Shown here: positions 1 to 7,365 of the stretch, in pieces | How positions within the stretch are numbered: the first letter of the stretch is position 1 | Layout: each line of letters opens with the position of its first letter | Source: Chloroflexota bacterium | GTDB lineage: Bacteria > Chloroflexota > Limnocylindria > P2-11E | DNA: 15,458 bases | Direction of reading: 5' to 3' | Assembly (NCBI GenBank): GCA_005881085.1 | Contig: VBGU01000077.1 | Span: forward strand, 1-15,458 | Notes under the pieces: model-generated | Seen by the model: only the letters and a program-made list of their open reading frames with translations | The model's database searches: none | Told to the model about the DNA's origin: nothing | Program-made: the position numbers and the translations under genes

Positions 1-240
1 GTAGGTGCGCGCGAGCGCGTCGCGCAGGCTCTTCGAGCCCCACGTGATCGCGTACTGGTTGATGTCGGCGTCGATCGCGCGCTTGGCAGCCTCCTTCACC
101 TGGACCGGTGCCGGAAAATTCGGAAAGCCCTGGGCGAGGTTTATGCCGCCGTGTATCGCGCAGAGCCGCGTCATCTCGCGAATCACCGACTCGGTGAACC
201 CGACGGTCCGCCGGGCAACGCGCGGCCGCGCGACGCGCAC
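1..240 (-). CDS. Class I/II PLP-dependent aminotransferase, N-terminal part
   Basis: Only the first 80 codons are present; the gene runs off the left edge of the window. I read it from a GTG whose first base is 240. The N-terminus contains FTESVIREMTRL followed by INLAQGFPNFPAP and NQYAITWGSKSLRDAL. This is the usual opening of fold-type I aminotransferases of the aspartate/kynurenine/methionine group: the N-terminal arm, then the N-L-A-Q-G-x-P substrate-side motif. The catalytic lysine would lie beyond the edge. The GTG overlaps the upstream dehydrogenase stop by one base (TAGTG), so the two are probably co-translated. Substrate cannot be told from this fragment. Family-level call is firm; exact specificity is unknown. 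Confidence 0.85.
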   Translation of the reverse strand, partial: MRVARPRVARRTVGFTESVIREMTRLCAIHGGINLAQGFPNFPAPVQVKEAAKRAIDADINQYAITWGSKSLRDALARTY

Positions 241-1187
241 TAGTACCCCACCTCGAAGTCGACACGGTTGATGAGCGGTTCGCCCGCCTTGTACCGGCGG
301 AGGTTCTCGGCAAACAGCGCGAGGGTCCGCTCGCGGACGCGCGGCGACGACCCGGCATGGTGTGGCGTGATGATGACGTTCTCGATCGTCCACAGCGGGC
401 TCTCCTTGGGCAACGGCTCGGTCGTGAACACGTCGAGCGCAGCGCCCCCGATCCGCTTCGCCTGCAGCGCTTCGATCATCGCGGGCTCGTCGACGATCGC
501 GCCACGAGCGATGTTCACGATCCACGCGGTCGGCTTCATTCGGGAGATGACGTCGCGCGATATGGCGCCGCGCGTCGCGGAGGTGAGGGGGGCCGCGATG
601 GCGAGGTAGTCCGCTTCTCCCACGACCTCGGCGAGACGGTCGGCGGCCACCACGCGATCAACGCCAGGTTCCGATGGTCCCGCCTTGCGGCGAACGCCGA
701 TCACGCGCATCCCCACCGCGCCGGCGAGGCGAGCGATCTCGCCGCCGATGCTGCCCATGCCGTAGACCACGATCGTCGCGTCGCGCAGCTCCCGGTGCTG
801 CTCCTCCTTCCATTCGCGCGCGCGCTGATTGTCGCGATAGCGGTGGAGCTGACGCGACGCCGCGAACACGAAGGCCAAGAGATGCTCGGCGATCTGGATG
901 TCGTACGAGCCGCTGTTGTTGGTGAGCACGATGCCGCGCTCTGCCAGCTCGAGCAGCGGCAGGTTATCGACGCCGGCCGAGACCGTGTGGTACCAGCGGA
1001 GCTTCGGCGTCGCGTCGAGGAGCTGTCGCGCGCGGCGCGGGTTGTTCCCGCTGAAGGCGACCTCCGCGTCCGCGGCGGCGTGGAGCTCTTTCTCGTCGGT
1101 GATCGCGACGACGCGATCCTCGGGGAAGCGGGCCCTGACCGTCTCGGGCGAAGTAGAGAACGCCGACCACACGACGATGTTCGTCAC
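240..1187 (-). CDS. D-2-hydroxyacid dehydrogenase (NAD-binding)
   Basis: A 315-residue protein of normal length for the D-isomer-specific 2-hydroxyacid dehydrogenase family, which interconverts 2-oxoacids and D-2-hydroxyacids with NAD(P)H. The Rossmann glycine motif GMGSIG is at residues 143-148. The three catalytic residues are visible: Arg228 in NIARGAIVDE, Glu257 in FTTEPLP, and His276 in TPHHAG. Residues 62-72 (KLRWYHTVSAG) carry the family's substrate-domain motif. The start is GTG at 1187 with GGAG three bases upstream, a short spacing. It lies 24 bp from the divergent DUF554 gene and is followed without a gap by the aminotransferase, which suggests a 2-oxoacid/amino-acid module. The substrate is not assignable; glyoxylate/hydroxypyruvate-like or branched oxoacids are possible. 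Confidence 0.92.
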   Translation of the reverse strand: MTNIVVWSAFSTSPETVRARFPEDRVVAITDEKELHAAADAEVAFSGNNPRRARQLLDATPKLRWYHTVSAGVDNLPLLELAERGIVLTNNSGSYDIQIAEHLLAFVFAASRQLHRYRDNQRAREWKEEQHRELRDATIVVYGMGSIGGEIARLAGAVGMRVIGVRRKAGPSEPGVDRVVAADRLAEVVGEADYLAIAAPLTSATRGAISRDVISRMKPTAWIVNIARGAIVDEPAMIEALQAKRIGGAALDVFTTEPLPKESPLWTIENVIITPHHAGSSPRVRERTLALFAENLRRYKAGEPLINRVDFEVGY

Positions 1188-1195
1188 CGGCTCCG

Positions 1196-1202
1196 CATAC
1201 TA
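1196..1202. promoter_or_regulatory. Possible shared divergent -10 element
   Basis: The 24 bp between the divergent starts contains CATACTA. Read forward, CATACT ends 10 bases before the GTG of the DUF554 gene. Read in reverse, TAGTAT ends 9 bases before the GTG of the dehydrogenase gene. Each matches the TATAAT consensus at four of six positions. I see no convincing -35 box on either side, so this is tentative; if real, both transcripts would have near-zero leaders. Confidence 0.25.
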
Positions 1203-1211
1203 CGGACCCTC

Positions 1212-1925
1212 GTGGGCGTCCTCACCGGGACTCTTCTCAACGCGGCGACGGTGCTCATCGGCGGTGTTGTCGGTACGGTGGTCGGCGATCGCCTGCCCGA
1301 ACGGTTGCGCGAGAACGTCGTCCGCGGTGTCGGCCTATTCGTGACCGCGATGGGCGTGAAGTTCGCGATCGACACGTCCAACCTGCTCTTCATGCTCGGC
1401 GCGATATTGCTCGGCGGGATCGTCGGCTCGCTCGTCGGCGTCGACGCGCGGCTCAACCAGCTGGGCGACGCGCTGCAGCGACGCTTCGCGCGCGGAGGGA
1501 CGAGCACCGTGGCCGAAGCCTTCGTCACGGCGTCGATCGTTTTCTGCGTCGGGCCGCTCACGTTCCTCGGATCGATCCAGAACGGCCTCGCCGGCGACGC
1601 GACCCTCTTGAGCGTCAAGAGCGTGCTCGACGGTTTCACGGCGATCGCGCTCGCGGCGACGCTCGGGTGGGGCGTTCTCCTGACGGTCCCGCTCATCCTT
1701 GTGTATCAGGGCGGCCTCGCGGTCGGAGCCTCGTTGTTCGCGGGGGTTCTCAGCGACCTGCAGCTCCGCGAGATGAGCGCGGTCGGCGGCTTGCTCCTCA
1801 TGGGCGTGGGTCTCAGACTTCTCGCTATTCGGGACGTCAAGGTCGCGGACTTCCTGCCGGCGATCATCGTGTCGCCGCTCGTCGTGGCGGCGTTCGGAAG
1901 ACTGTTGGAGGCCCTAGGCAAGTGA
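1212..1925 (+). CDS. DUF554 family integral membrane protein
   Basis: A 237-residue, strongly hydrophobic protein. It matches the DUF554 (YdfK-like) family in length and in motifs: an N-terminal GTLLNAATVLIGGVVGTVVG helix, LPERLRENV, then a GLFVTAMGVKFAI segment and NGLAGDATLLSVKSVLDGF near the middle. About six to seven membrane segments can be picked out (roughly residues 2-20, 35-50, 57-76, 110-128, 147-168, 170-185, 197-235). Function is unknown for the family; a transporter-like role is often guessed. I chose GTG at 1212 because the frame upstream is antisense to the dehydrogenase and has no family similarity. Its stop overlaps the GTG of the next gene (GTGA). Confidence 0.85.
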   Translation: MGVLTGTLLNAATVLIGGVVGTVVGDRLPERLRENVVRGVGLFVTAMGVKFAIDTSNLLFMLGAILLGGIVGSLVGVDARLNQLGDALQRRFARGGTSTVAEAFVTASIVFCVGPLTFLGSIQNGLAGDATLLSVKSVLDGFTAIALAATLGWGVLLTVPLILVYQGGLAVGASLFAGVLSDLQLREMSAVGGLLLMGVGLRLLAIRDVKVADFLPAIIVSPLVVAAFGRLLEALGK

Positions 1926-2995
1926 CCGCACGAAAGACGATCGAGCTCCGCAGCGACACGTTCACGCTGCCGACGCCGGCGATGCGCCGGGCGATGGCCG
2001 AGTCCGAGGTCGGCGACGACCAGTACGGCGAGGACCCGACGGTGAACCGACTGGAGCGGCGCTCCGCCGACATCGTCGGCAAAGAGGCGGCGGTGTACGT
2101 CGCGAGCGGGATGCTCGGCAACCTGTGCGGCGTCCTGGCGCAGACCGAGCGCGGCGACGAGGTGATCCTCGGGGACCTCGCGCACATCTACCAGAACGAG
2201 ATGGGCGCTTCGTTCGTACTCGGCTCGATCCAGCCTCGCGTCGGTCCCAATCGCACCGGCCTGCCCGCGCTCGAGGACATCGAGGGCGCGATCCGTCCTG
2301 CGGGCATGTATCCGCGCACGTCGCTCGTGTGCCTCGAGAACACCCACAACAACTGCGGTGGCTCGGTCATCACCGTGGAAGAAACGAAATCGGTCGCCGA
2401 CCTCGCCCATCGCCGCGGGTTGCGCGTGCATCTCGACGGCGCGCGGATCTTCAACGCCGCGGTGGCGCTCGGTGTCGACGCGCGCGAGCTCTGCGCCCCG
2501 GTCGACACGGTGCAGTTCTGCTTCTCGAAGGGACTCGCCGCGCCTGTCGGCTCGATCCTCTGCGGCAGCGCGGAGACCATCGCGAAGGCGCGGCGCGTGC
2601 GAAAGCTCTTGGGAGGCGCGATGCGACAGGCCGGCGTCATCGCGGCGGCCGCGCTCGTCGGGCTCGAGGAGATGCGCGACCGTCTGGTGGACGACCATCG
2701 CAACGCGAAAGCGTTCGCGAAGGGTCTCGCCGAGATCCGCGGGATCAGGATCGACGCCGAGCGCGTCGTCACGAACATCGTCTCGTTCGAGGTCGACCCT
2801 GCATGGATGGAAGCCGGCGCGTTTTCCAAAGCGTGCGCCGAAAGCGGTCTGCGCATCTCCCGATATCTCGGGAATTCGCCGCGGCTTCGCGCGGTCACGC
2901 ACCACGGTGTTGACACAAAGGACATCGCCGACGCCCTCGCGGTCGTCGCGTCTGTCGTGTCGCAGGCTCGCGCACCCGTCGCTGCCGCAGACTAG
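1922..2995 (+). CDS. Low-specificity threonine aldolase / beta-eliminating lyase family
   Basis: A 357-residue fold-type I PLP enzyme. Threonine aldolases cleave L-threonine or allo-threonine to glycine and acetaldehyde. Family hallmarks visible are RSDTFTLPTPAMRRAM at 10-25, the DDQYGEDPTVNRLE segment at 32-45, His88 in GDLAHIY (the residue that stacks on PLP), HLDGARIFNA with Asp172 and Arg175, and the PLP-binding Lys203 in FSKGLAAPVGS. RAVTHHGV at 323-330 includes the carboxylate-binding Arg. The GTG start overlaps the DUF554 stop (GTGA) and has GGAGG at 1907-1911, ten bases upstream. It may belong to a module with the nearby aminotransferase and dehydrogenase. Stereospecificity cannot be decided from sequence; phenylserine aldolase or another beta-eliminating lyase remains possible. 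Confidence 0.9.
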   Translation: MTARKTIELRSDTFTLPTPAMRRAMAESEVGDDQYGEDPTVNRLERRSADIVGKEAAVYVASGMLGNLCGVLAQTERGDEVILGDLAHIYQNEMGASFVLGSIQPRVGPNRTGLPALEDIEGAIRPAGMYPRTSLVCLENTHNNCGGSVITVEETKSVADLAHRRGLRVHLDGARIFNAAVALGVDARELCAPVDTVQFCFSKGLAAPVGSILCGSAETIAKARRVRKLLGGAMRQAGVIAAAALVGLEEMRDRLVDDHRNAKAFAKGLAEIRGIRIDAERVVTNIVSFEVDPAWMEAGAFSKACAESGLRISRYLGNSPRLRAVTHHGVDTKDIADALAVVASVVSQARAPVAAAD

Positions 2996-3024
2996 CTAAT
3001 CAATACGGCGGGGTACGCGTGCTG

Positions 3025-3048
3025 CCCCCGAACTGGTACTAACGGGGG
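3025..3048. repeat. Inverted repeat CCCCCG-N12-CGGGGG
   Basis: A perfect six-base inverted repeat with a twelve-base spacer, 30 bp after the aldolase stop and 13 bp before the -35 box of the pilus promoter. There is no T-run after it, so an intrinsic terminator is weakly supported. An upstream operator for the tad promoter is the alternative. Confidence 0.4.
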
Positions 3049-3060
3049 AGCGCGTAAGGG

Positions 3061-3088
3061 TTGGCAGCGCCTGCTCGTTACCTAGACT
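3061..3088 (+). promoter_or_regulatory. Sigma70-type promoter for the tadE/G trio, probably leaderless
   Basis: TTGGCA (3061-3066; five of six to TTGACA), a 16-base spacer, then TAGACT (3083-3088; four of six to TATAAT). Only eight bases separate the -10 box from the GTG at 3097, so transcription would start at or within about two bases of the start codon. No Shine-Dalgarno-like sequence lies between them, as expected for a leaderless mRNA. No expression data support this; it rests on sequence match and spacing. Confidence 0.55.
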
Positions 3089-3096
3089 GACGACCA

Positions 3097-3558
3097 GTGG
3101 GCAGGGTATTTGCACGCTTGCGCGATGCGATAAACGAGCAATTCGGCCAGTCGATGGTCGAGCTCGCGTTGCTGCTGCCTATCCTCGTGTTCGGCCTGAT
3201 CGGCGCGGCCGACCTCGCCCGGGCATTTGCCCTCCAGCTCGCCATTCAGAACGGTGCGCGGGCCGGCGCGGAGGCGTATGCCATCAACTTCACGCCGACG
3301 CGAGCCCTGGCCATCCAGCGCGCCGTCGACGAGATGTCGCGCACACCCGGCATGGACGTCAACAACCCGAGCCTGAACGTCGACGCCTGGGCCCTGCAAG
3401 CGGACGGCGCTACGGCGTGCCTGCAACCGCCGACGGTCGCGACGCCGTGCTTCGTCACCGTCTCCATCCAGTACACCTTCCACACGCTCGTGCCGTGGCC
3501 GCTGATCCCGAACACGGCCAACTTCGACCGCAGCACCACGATGAGGACCTTCTATTGA
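3097..3558 (+). CDS. TadE-like pilus assembly protein / minor pilin
   Basis: A 153-residue protein with the TadE layout: a short basic N-terminus, then FGQSMVELALLLPILVFGLI, in which Gly17 is followed by Glu22 at position +5 relative to the predicted cleavage. This is the class IVb prepilin-type processing signature used by the Tad-type peptidase. One hydrophobic helix (about 20-40) is followed by the common TadE segment ADLARAFALQLAIQNGARAGAEAYA. The rest is an extracytoplasmic domain of about 85 residues with two cysteines (in GATACLQ and ATPCFVT) that could form a disulfide. The start is GTG at 3097, with no ribosome binding site but a promoter immediately upstream. It overlaps the next gene by TTGA. 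Confidence 0.82.
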   Translation: MGRVFARLRDAINEQFGQSMVELALLLPILVFGLIGAADLARAFALQLAIQNGARAGAEAYAINFTPTRALAIQRAVDEMSRTPGMDVNNPSLNVDAWALQADGATACLQPPTVATPCFVTVSIQYTFHTLVPWPLIPNTANFDRSTTMRTFY

Positions 3559-4079
3559 GCGCTCTTCGTCGTTTCTTTCACGAGGACAACAGCACCGAGC
3601 AGCGAGGGCAGTCGGGGCAGTCTCTCGTCGAGTTCGCGCTGCTCATGCCGATCATGCTGCTGATCATCACCGGACTCTTCGACGTCGCACGCGCCGTGTG
3701 GGAAGAGAACACGCTCGCGTACGCGGCCCGTGAAGGGACCCGCTTCGCGATCGTGCACGGTTCCGCGGGTCAGGGCCCGCTCCCCGACGGATGGGCCTGG
3801 GGCGCGGCCGACCCGACCGACGTCAACGACCACGTCATCGGTTACGTGAAGACCGTCGTCAAGCAGGCCGCGATCGGCGTACCGAGTGTGACCGTGACGG
3901 TCACGTATCCCGACACATACCCCGGCACCGGTCCGCCGCCGGTGAAATGCGCGGACCGCAACTGCCGCGTCATCGTCGACGCTTCGGCGCCGTTCGTTCC
4001 ATTGCCTTCGCAGTACTTGCTGGGTGGGGCATTCCAAATAACCCTGAAGGGGGGATCGCAGCTGGTGATTCAGAGATGA
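3555..4079 (+). CDS. TadE-like pilus assembly protein / minor pilin
   Basis: A 174-residue paralogue of the preceding gene. The signal region is RGQSGQSLVEFALLMPIMLL, with Gly21 before the likely cleavage and Glu26 at +5, followed by a single membrane helix and the TadE-type segment FDVARAVWEENTLAYAAREGTRFAI. The C-terminal ectodomain ends in SQYLLGGAFQITLKGGSQLVIQR, and two cysteines lie in KCADRNCRV. The start is TTG at 3555, chosen because it overlaps the previous stop (TTGA), has GAGGA at 3543-3547 seven bases upstream, and places the hydrophobic helix about 26 residues from the N-terminus as in its neighbour. Its stop overlaps the ATG of the next gene (ATGA). It probably works as a minor or pseudopilin together with its neighbours. 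Confidence 0.82.
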   Translation: MSALRRFFHEDNSTEQRGQSGQSLVEFALLMPIMLLIITGLFDVARAVWEENTLAYAAREGTRFAIVHGSAGQGPLPDGWAWGAADPTDVNDHVIGYVKTVVKQAAIGVPSVTVTVTYPDTYPGTGPPPVKCADRNCRVIVDASAPFVPLPSQYLLGGAFQITLKGGSQLVIQR

Positions 4080-5416
4080 ACGCACTCAATAGGTTCTTCG
4101 GACGTGACGACGGCGAGGAAGGCCAGGCCGTGGTCCTCTTCGCGATCATGATGCTGGCATTGCTCTTCGCGGTCGGTCTGGCGATCGACGCGGGGCAGCT
4201 CTACTCGGCCAAGCGGACCGAGCAGGAAGCCGCCGACGCGGCGGCATTCGCCGGCGCGGTCGTGCTCTATCAGCAGGGAACGGGCGCTCAGGCCATCGAG
4301 GCCGCGCGTACCGATGCCCTCACCAACGGATACGTCAGCGGCGGCGGGTGCACTCTGCAGTCGCCCGGTTCTTGCTACGACGCGGCGACCCAGACGACGG
4401 TCAGCGTCTTCTGGCCGCCCGTCACGGGGCTCTACCTCGGCAACATCAGGCACGTCGAGGTCGAGATCACGCGCCAGGTCAAGACCTCGCTCGTGCCCGC
4501 TGAGGCGGCGTTCAACCCGGTGCGCGCACGCGGCGTCGCCGGCTCCGAGCCGCTCAACAATGGCTACGCGATCATGGCGCTCGACCGCGGGAACACCTGC
4601 GGCGCCTTCAACACCCAGTCGAACGGCAGCGTCCAGCTCTACGGCGGCGGGATCCTCGTGAACTCGACGTGCGCTTCGTACGCTGCGCAGAACGATCAGG
4701 GCACCGCGGGGCCGTGCGCAAGCAACTGCTTCTACATCGAGTCGCCCTACCCGCTCGACGTGAACGGCAACGCGACAGGCCACTGGAACGACCTGGGCAT
4801 CACGGTCAATACAGGGCACAACCAGATCCCCGACCCATTCGCGGGATTCCCCAAGCCCTCCATCACGGGCCTGCCGATCTGCAACTCGCTCGCGGCGTGC
4901 CAGGACGGTTCAGGCAACCAGAACCCGGGCGTCTACACGACGAACCTCGGTGGCGCCGGCAACTCCGACATGACGCTCAACCCCGGCATCTACATCCTGA
5001 AGGCCGGCATGGACACGTCTGGTAACCACGACATCACCGGCAGCAACGTCTTCCTCTACAACACGTACTCGACGTATCCGGCGGCGCCGGGTGGTTCGCC
5101 CAACTGCCACCAGATCAACCTGCAAGGCAACGCGATAAGCACGCTCAGCGCGCAGACGACGGGCACCTGGGCGAACCTGCTCGTCTACCAGGACCCGGCC
5201 TGCAGCGTTTCGATGGAGATCGGCGGTAACGGCACATTCCTTGGGACCGGCTCGATCTACATCCCGAGCGCACAGTTCGTCTTCGACGGCAACCCCTCCA
5301 CGCTCACCGGTAGCCAGCTCATCGCGCGGACCGTGAACATCCAGAACGGAAACATCTCGATCAACTACAACCCGACGACGACCGCGCAGCCGATCCTGCC
5401 GCGTCTCGCCGAGTAA
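4076..5416 (+). CDS. TadG-like protein with large Asn/Gly-rich cysteine-containing ectodomain
   Basis: A 446-residue protein. Residues 1-60 show the Flp-pilus assembly TadE/G-like layout: EEGQAVVLFAIMMLALLFAV forms the anchor helix, then AIDAGQLYSAKRTEQEAADAAAFAGAVVLY. Position +5 after Gly16 is Leu, not Glu, so peptidase processing is doubtful, as is usual in TadG. Residues from about 160 on form a long extracytoplasmic region rich in Asn, Gly, Ser and Thr, with short strand-like stretches such as NGSVQLYGGGILVNSTC and GNGTFLGTGSIYIPSAQFVF, suggesting a repetitive beta fold. I count ten cysteines, all outside the membrane segment, consistent with disulfides. TadG proteins often carry von Willebrand domains; I do not see a MIDAS motif here. 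It is the last gene before a terminator. Confidence 0.8.
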   Translation: MNALNRFFGRDDGEEGQAVVLFAIMMLALLFAVGLAIDAGQLYSAKRTEQEAADAAAFAGAVVLYQQGTGAQAIEAARTDALTNGYVSGGGCTLQSPGSCYDAATQTTVSVFWPPVTGLYLGNIRHVEVEITRQVKTSLVPAEAAFNPVRARGVAGSEPLNNGYAIMALDRGNTCGAFNTQSNGSVQLYGGGILVNSTCASYAAQNDQGTAGPCASNCFYIESPYPLDVNGNATGHWNDLGITVNTGHNQIPDPFAGFPKPSITGLPICNSLAACQDGSGNQNPGVYTTNLGGAGNSDMTLNPGIYILKAGMDTSGNHDITGSNVFLYNTYSTYPAAPGGSPNCHQINLQGNAISTLSAQTTGTWANLLVYQDPACSVSMEIGGNGTFLGTGSIYIPSAQFVFDGNPSTLTGSQLIARTVNIQNGNISINYNPTTTAQPILPRLAE

Positions 5417-5437
5417 GACCCGAACTCGTTTTGCAGG

Positions 5438-5467
5438 AAGGCCCGCCGAAAGGCGGGCCTTTCTCTT
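5438..5467 (+). terminator. Intrinsic terminator with GAAA tetraloop between convergent genes
   Basis: A perfect ten-base-pair stem (AAGGCCCGCC at 5438-5447, GGCGGGCCTT at 5452-5461) closed by a GAAA tetraloop, with a pyrimidine-rich tail TTTCTCTTT. It is 21 bp after the tadG-like stop. On the minus strand the same hairpin follows the DUF885 stop closely but lacks a clear U-tract there, so it may stop both transcripts with weaker action leftward. Confidence 0.85.
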
Positions 5468-7026
5468 TAGAGGCCGAGATCCTGCTCGAGGAGCCGGGGC
5501 GGCAACGAACCTGCGCCGAGCAGCCGGTCGTGAAAGAGCCGCATCCCCCAGCCCGCGGCGCGCGCCTTGTCGCGGAGGGCGAGGATCGCCGCGCGGCCGA
5601 GCGCGTAGCTCGAGGGCTGCAGCGGAGTGAGCGTGTAGCGGCGCACCTCGGCGACCGCGTTCGGCTCCTCGAGGCGCGCCCGCTCGACCATGAAGCGCAC
5701 CGCGTCGTCGAACTTCATCTCGCCGGTCGCCAGGCCAACGTCCACCGTGACGCGCGCGGCACGCCAGAGCAGATCTTTGAGGCGAAGGAGCCGCGTCTGC
5801 GGCGAGTCGAGATAGCCGAGCTCGGTCATGAGCTCCTCCACGTAGAGACCCCAGCCTTCGACCATCAGATTCGAGCGGATCGCCTTGCGCGCGAGCGAGG
5901 GCTGGTCCGCGGCGACGGTGAGCTGCAGATGATGACCGGGATAGCCCTCGTGGCACGCGATCACCGCGATGCCCGCGCGCGGATGACCCTCGAGCCGCTC
6001 GCGCCGCGTCTTCTCGTCGTCGCCGGCGTCGGGAAGCGTCACCCAGAAGCGTCCCCGGCGCGACGACTCGAACGGCCCGGCGCCGACGTACGCGGCGTAC
6101 GGATACGTCGGGCGCTGGAACTCGGGCATTGCCTCGACGACGAGATCCTCGCCGTACGGGATCGTGGCGAGGCCCGCGATCCCGACCGCGAGACGCGAGC
6201 GCTCCATCTCGGAGCGGTACGTCTCGACGAGGGCCTCCTCTGACGGATGGTCCTCGCGCACCGCTTCCATCGCCGCTCGCCAGTCCTGATGACCGACCTC
6301 GATCGCGGCGCCGTTGAGCGCGGCCTCGGTCTCGCCGTAGAACTCCTCGCCCCACGCGCGAAGCGAAGCCGCGTCGTGATCGAGAAGGTCCTTCTCCTTC
6401 AGCCACGCGTCGACGGCGTCACGCCCGATCGCGAACGTGCCGCGGGCTTTCCGCTGGAGTGTTTTCTTCATCCACACCGCGTACTCATCGAGCGCGTCGG
6501 CGGCCGCTTCGGCGGCGGGAAGGAACGCACGCTCCGCGGCGCGGTCGAGCGCCGTCGCTTTCGGCACCATCGCCGGCGCGCCGACGCGGAGGAACGCGGC
6601 GCCTGCGGGCACCGTGCGAAGCGCGATCTCCACCCACTCGGGCGGCACGAGAGCCGGGTCGAGATTCGCCTTCGCGGCCTCCAGCGCGGCCGGTGCCTCG
6701 GCAAGGCGCTCCGCGAGGGTCGCGACGCGCTCGGCAAGCGGCGCATGCTCGCGCATGAACGCGTAATACGCGCCGCGCGTGATCGGGTCGGAGTAGAGCG
6801 TCGGTTGCCTGCGCCAGCGCGCGAAGGGCCGGACCGCGCGCTCCCCGCGGAGATCGGCGACGATCAGCGCGCGGTCGACGCGCTCCGCGGGAAAGAGCTC
6901 GTTCTCGGTGAACGCCTCGAAGCGCGGGAGCCACTCATCAATGAACCGATCACGTGCGGCGAACCCGTCGGCGGTGAAATCACCGAGCCGATGGTCGTGC
7001 GCATGAATCCCCGCGACAGAGGCCAT
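5467..7026 (-). CDS. DUF885 family (gluzincin-like) metallopeptidase
   Basis: A 519-residue protein by the first ATG. The zinc motif HEGYPGHH is at 359-366 (HExxxGHH type, typical of DUF885), with VEGWGLYVEELM at 389-400 supplying the likely third ligand Glu390. YPYAAYVGAGPFE and the C-terminal TPLQPSSYALGRAAI are also family-typical. No signal peptide is visible, so it is probably cytoplasmic. Members are thought to be metal-dependent peptidases; the substrate is unknown. The ATG at 7026 was taken because no ATG, GTG or TTG lies upstream in frame before the stop at 7090-7092. However, the 21 untranslated codons before it read DAYDFVHGRYALDPV, which looks like the expected first helix of the family (see findings). 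Confidence 0.88.
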   Translation of the reverse strand: MASVAGIHAHDHRLGDFTADGFAARDRFIDEWLPRFEAFTENELFPAERVDRALIVADLRGERAVRPFARWRRQPTLYSDPITRGAYYAFMREHAPLAERVATLAERLAEAPAALEAAKANLDPALVPPEWVEIALRTVPAGAAFLRVGAPAMVPKATALDRAAERAFLPAAEAAADALDEYAVWMKKTLQRKARGTFAIGRDAVDAWLKEKDLLDHDAASLRAWGEEFYGETEAALNGAAIEVGHQDWRAAMEAVREDHPSEEALVETYRSEMERSRLAVGIAGLATIPYGEDLVVEAMPEFQRPTYPYAAYVGAGPFESSRRGRFWVTLPDAGDDEKTRRERLEGHPRAGIAVIACHEGYPGHHLQLTVAADQPSLARKAIRSNLMVEGWGLYVEELMTELGYLDSPQTRLLRLKDLLWRAARVTVDVGLATGEMKFDDAVRFMVERARLEEPNAVAEVRRYTLTPLQPSSYALGRAAILALRDKARAAGWGMRLFHDRLLGAGSLPPRLLEQDLGL

Positions 7027-7089
7027 GACGGGATCGAGCGCGTAGCGCCCGTGGACGAAGTCGTAGGCGTCCTGGCCGAAGCCCGTGAG

Positions 7090-7365
7090 CTAGAGCGCTT
7101 GCCCGCAGTTCGTGCAGAACTTCGAGTCGCTCGCGTTCGGCCGCCCACAGTTGCGGCAGTAGACGGTCGTGCCAGGCGCGGCGGTCGCGGCGGACGTCGT
7201 CGACCCTGCGGTGACGGAGGCGGCCTTGTCGTTCGTGGACTCGTCGCGGAAGCTCCGGACGCCTTTGCCCAGCTGTCCGAGAACGTCGGGCAGCTTCCCC
7301 GCCCCGAAGACGATCAGCACGACCGCAAGGATGAGGAGAAGCTCGGGACCACCAATACTCGGCAT
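7090..7365 (-). CDS. TatA/MttA-like protein with C-terminal zinc ribbon
   Basis: A 91-residue protein. Residues 1-42 are a TatA-family core: a short N-terminus with Glu8 in GPELLLIL, a transmembrane helix to about residue 20, the FGAGKLPDVLG hinge, and the amphipathic helix GQLGKGVRSFRDE. Then comes a Ser/Thr/Ala-rich linker (about 43-68) and a zinc ribbon with Cys70, Cys73, Cys84 and Cys87 (CRNC-x10-CTNC). In the known TatA topology this ribbon would face the cytoplasm. Plain TatA proteins translocate folded twin-arginine substrates; whether this one does or is a specialised variant is not shown. There is no tatC nearby. The ATG has GGGAG six bases upstream (7372-7376). Confidence 0.85.
   Translation of the reverse strand: MPSIGGPELLLILAVVLIVFGAGKLPDVLGQLGKGVRSFRDESTNDKAASVTAGSTTSAATAAPGTTVYCRNCGRPNASDSKFCTNCGQAL

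Noticed and set aside
357..1211. Long plus-strand extension of the DUF554 frame (to 522 residues)
   Set aside because: The extension is the antisense of the dehydrogenase gene, is Arg/His/Asp-rich without family signal, and family length fits the start at 1212.
1706..2905. 399-residue minus-strand open frame opposite the threonine aldolase
   Set aside because: Typical antisense shadow of a high-GC gene; Arg/Asp/His-rich and no recognisable motif, while the plus strand has all catalytic residues.
4910..6406. 498-residue minus-strand open frame spanning the terminator
   Set aside because: It crosses the intrinsic terminator and both convergent genes and has a low-complexity Arg-rich translation.
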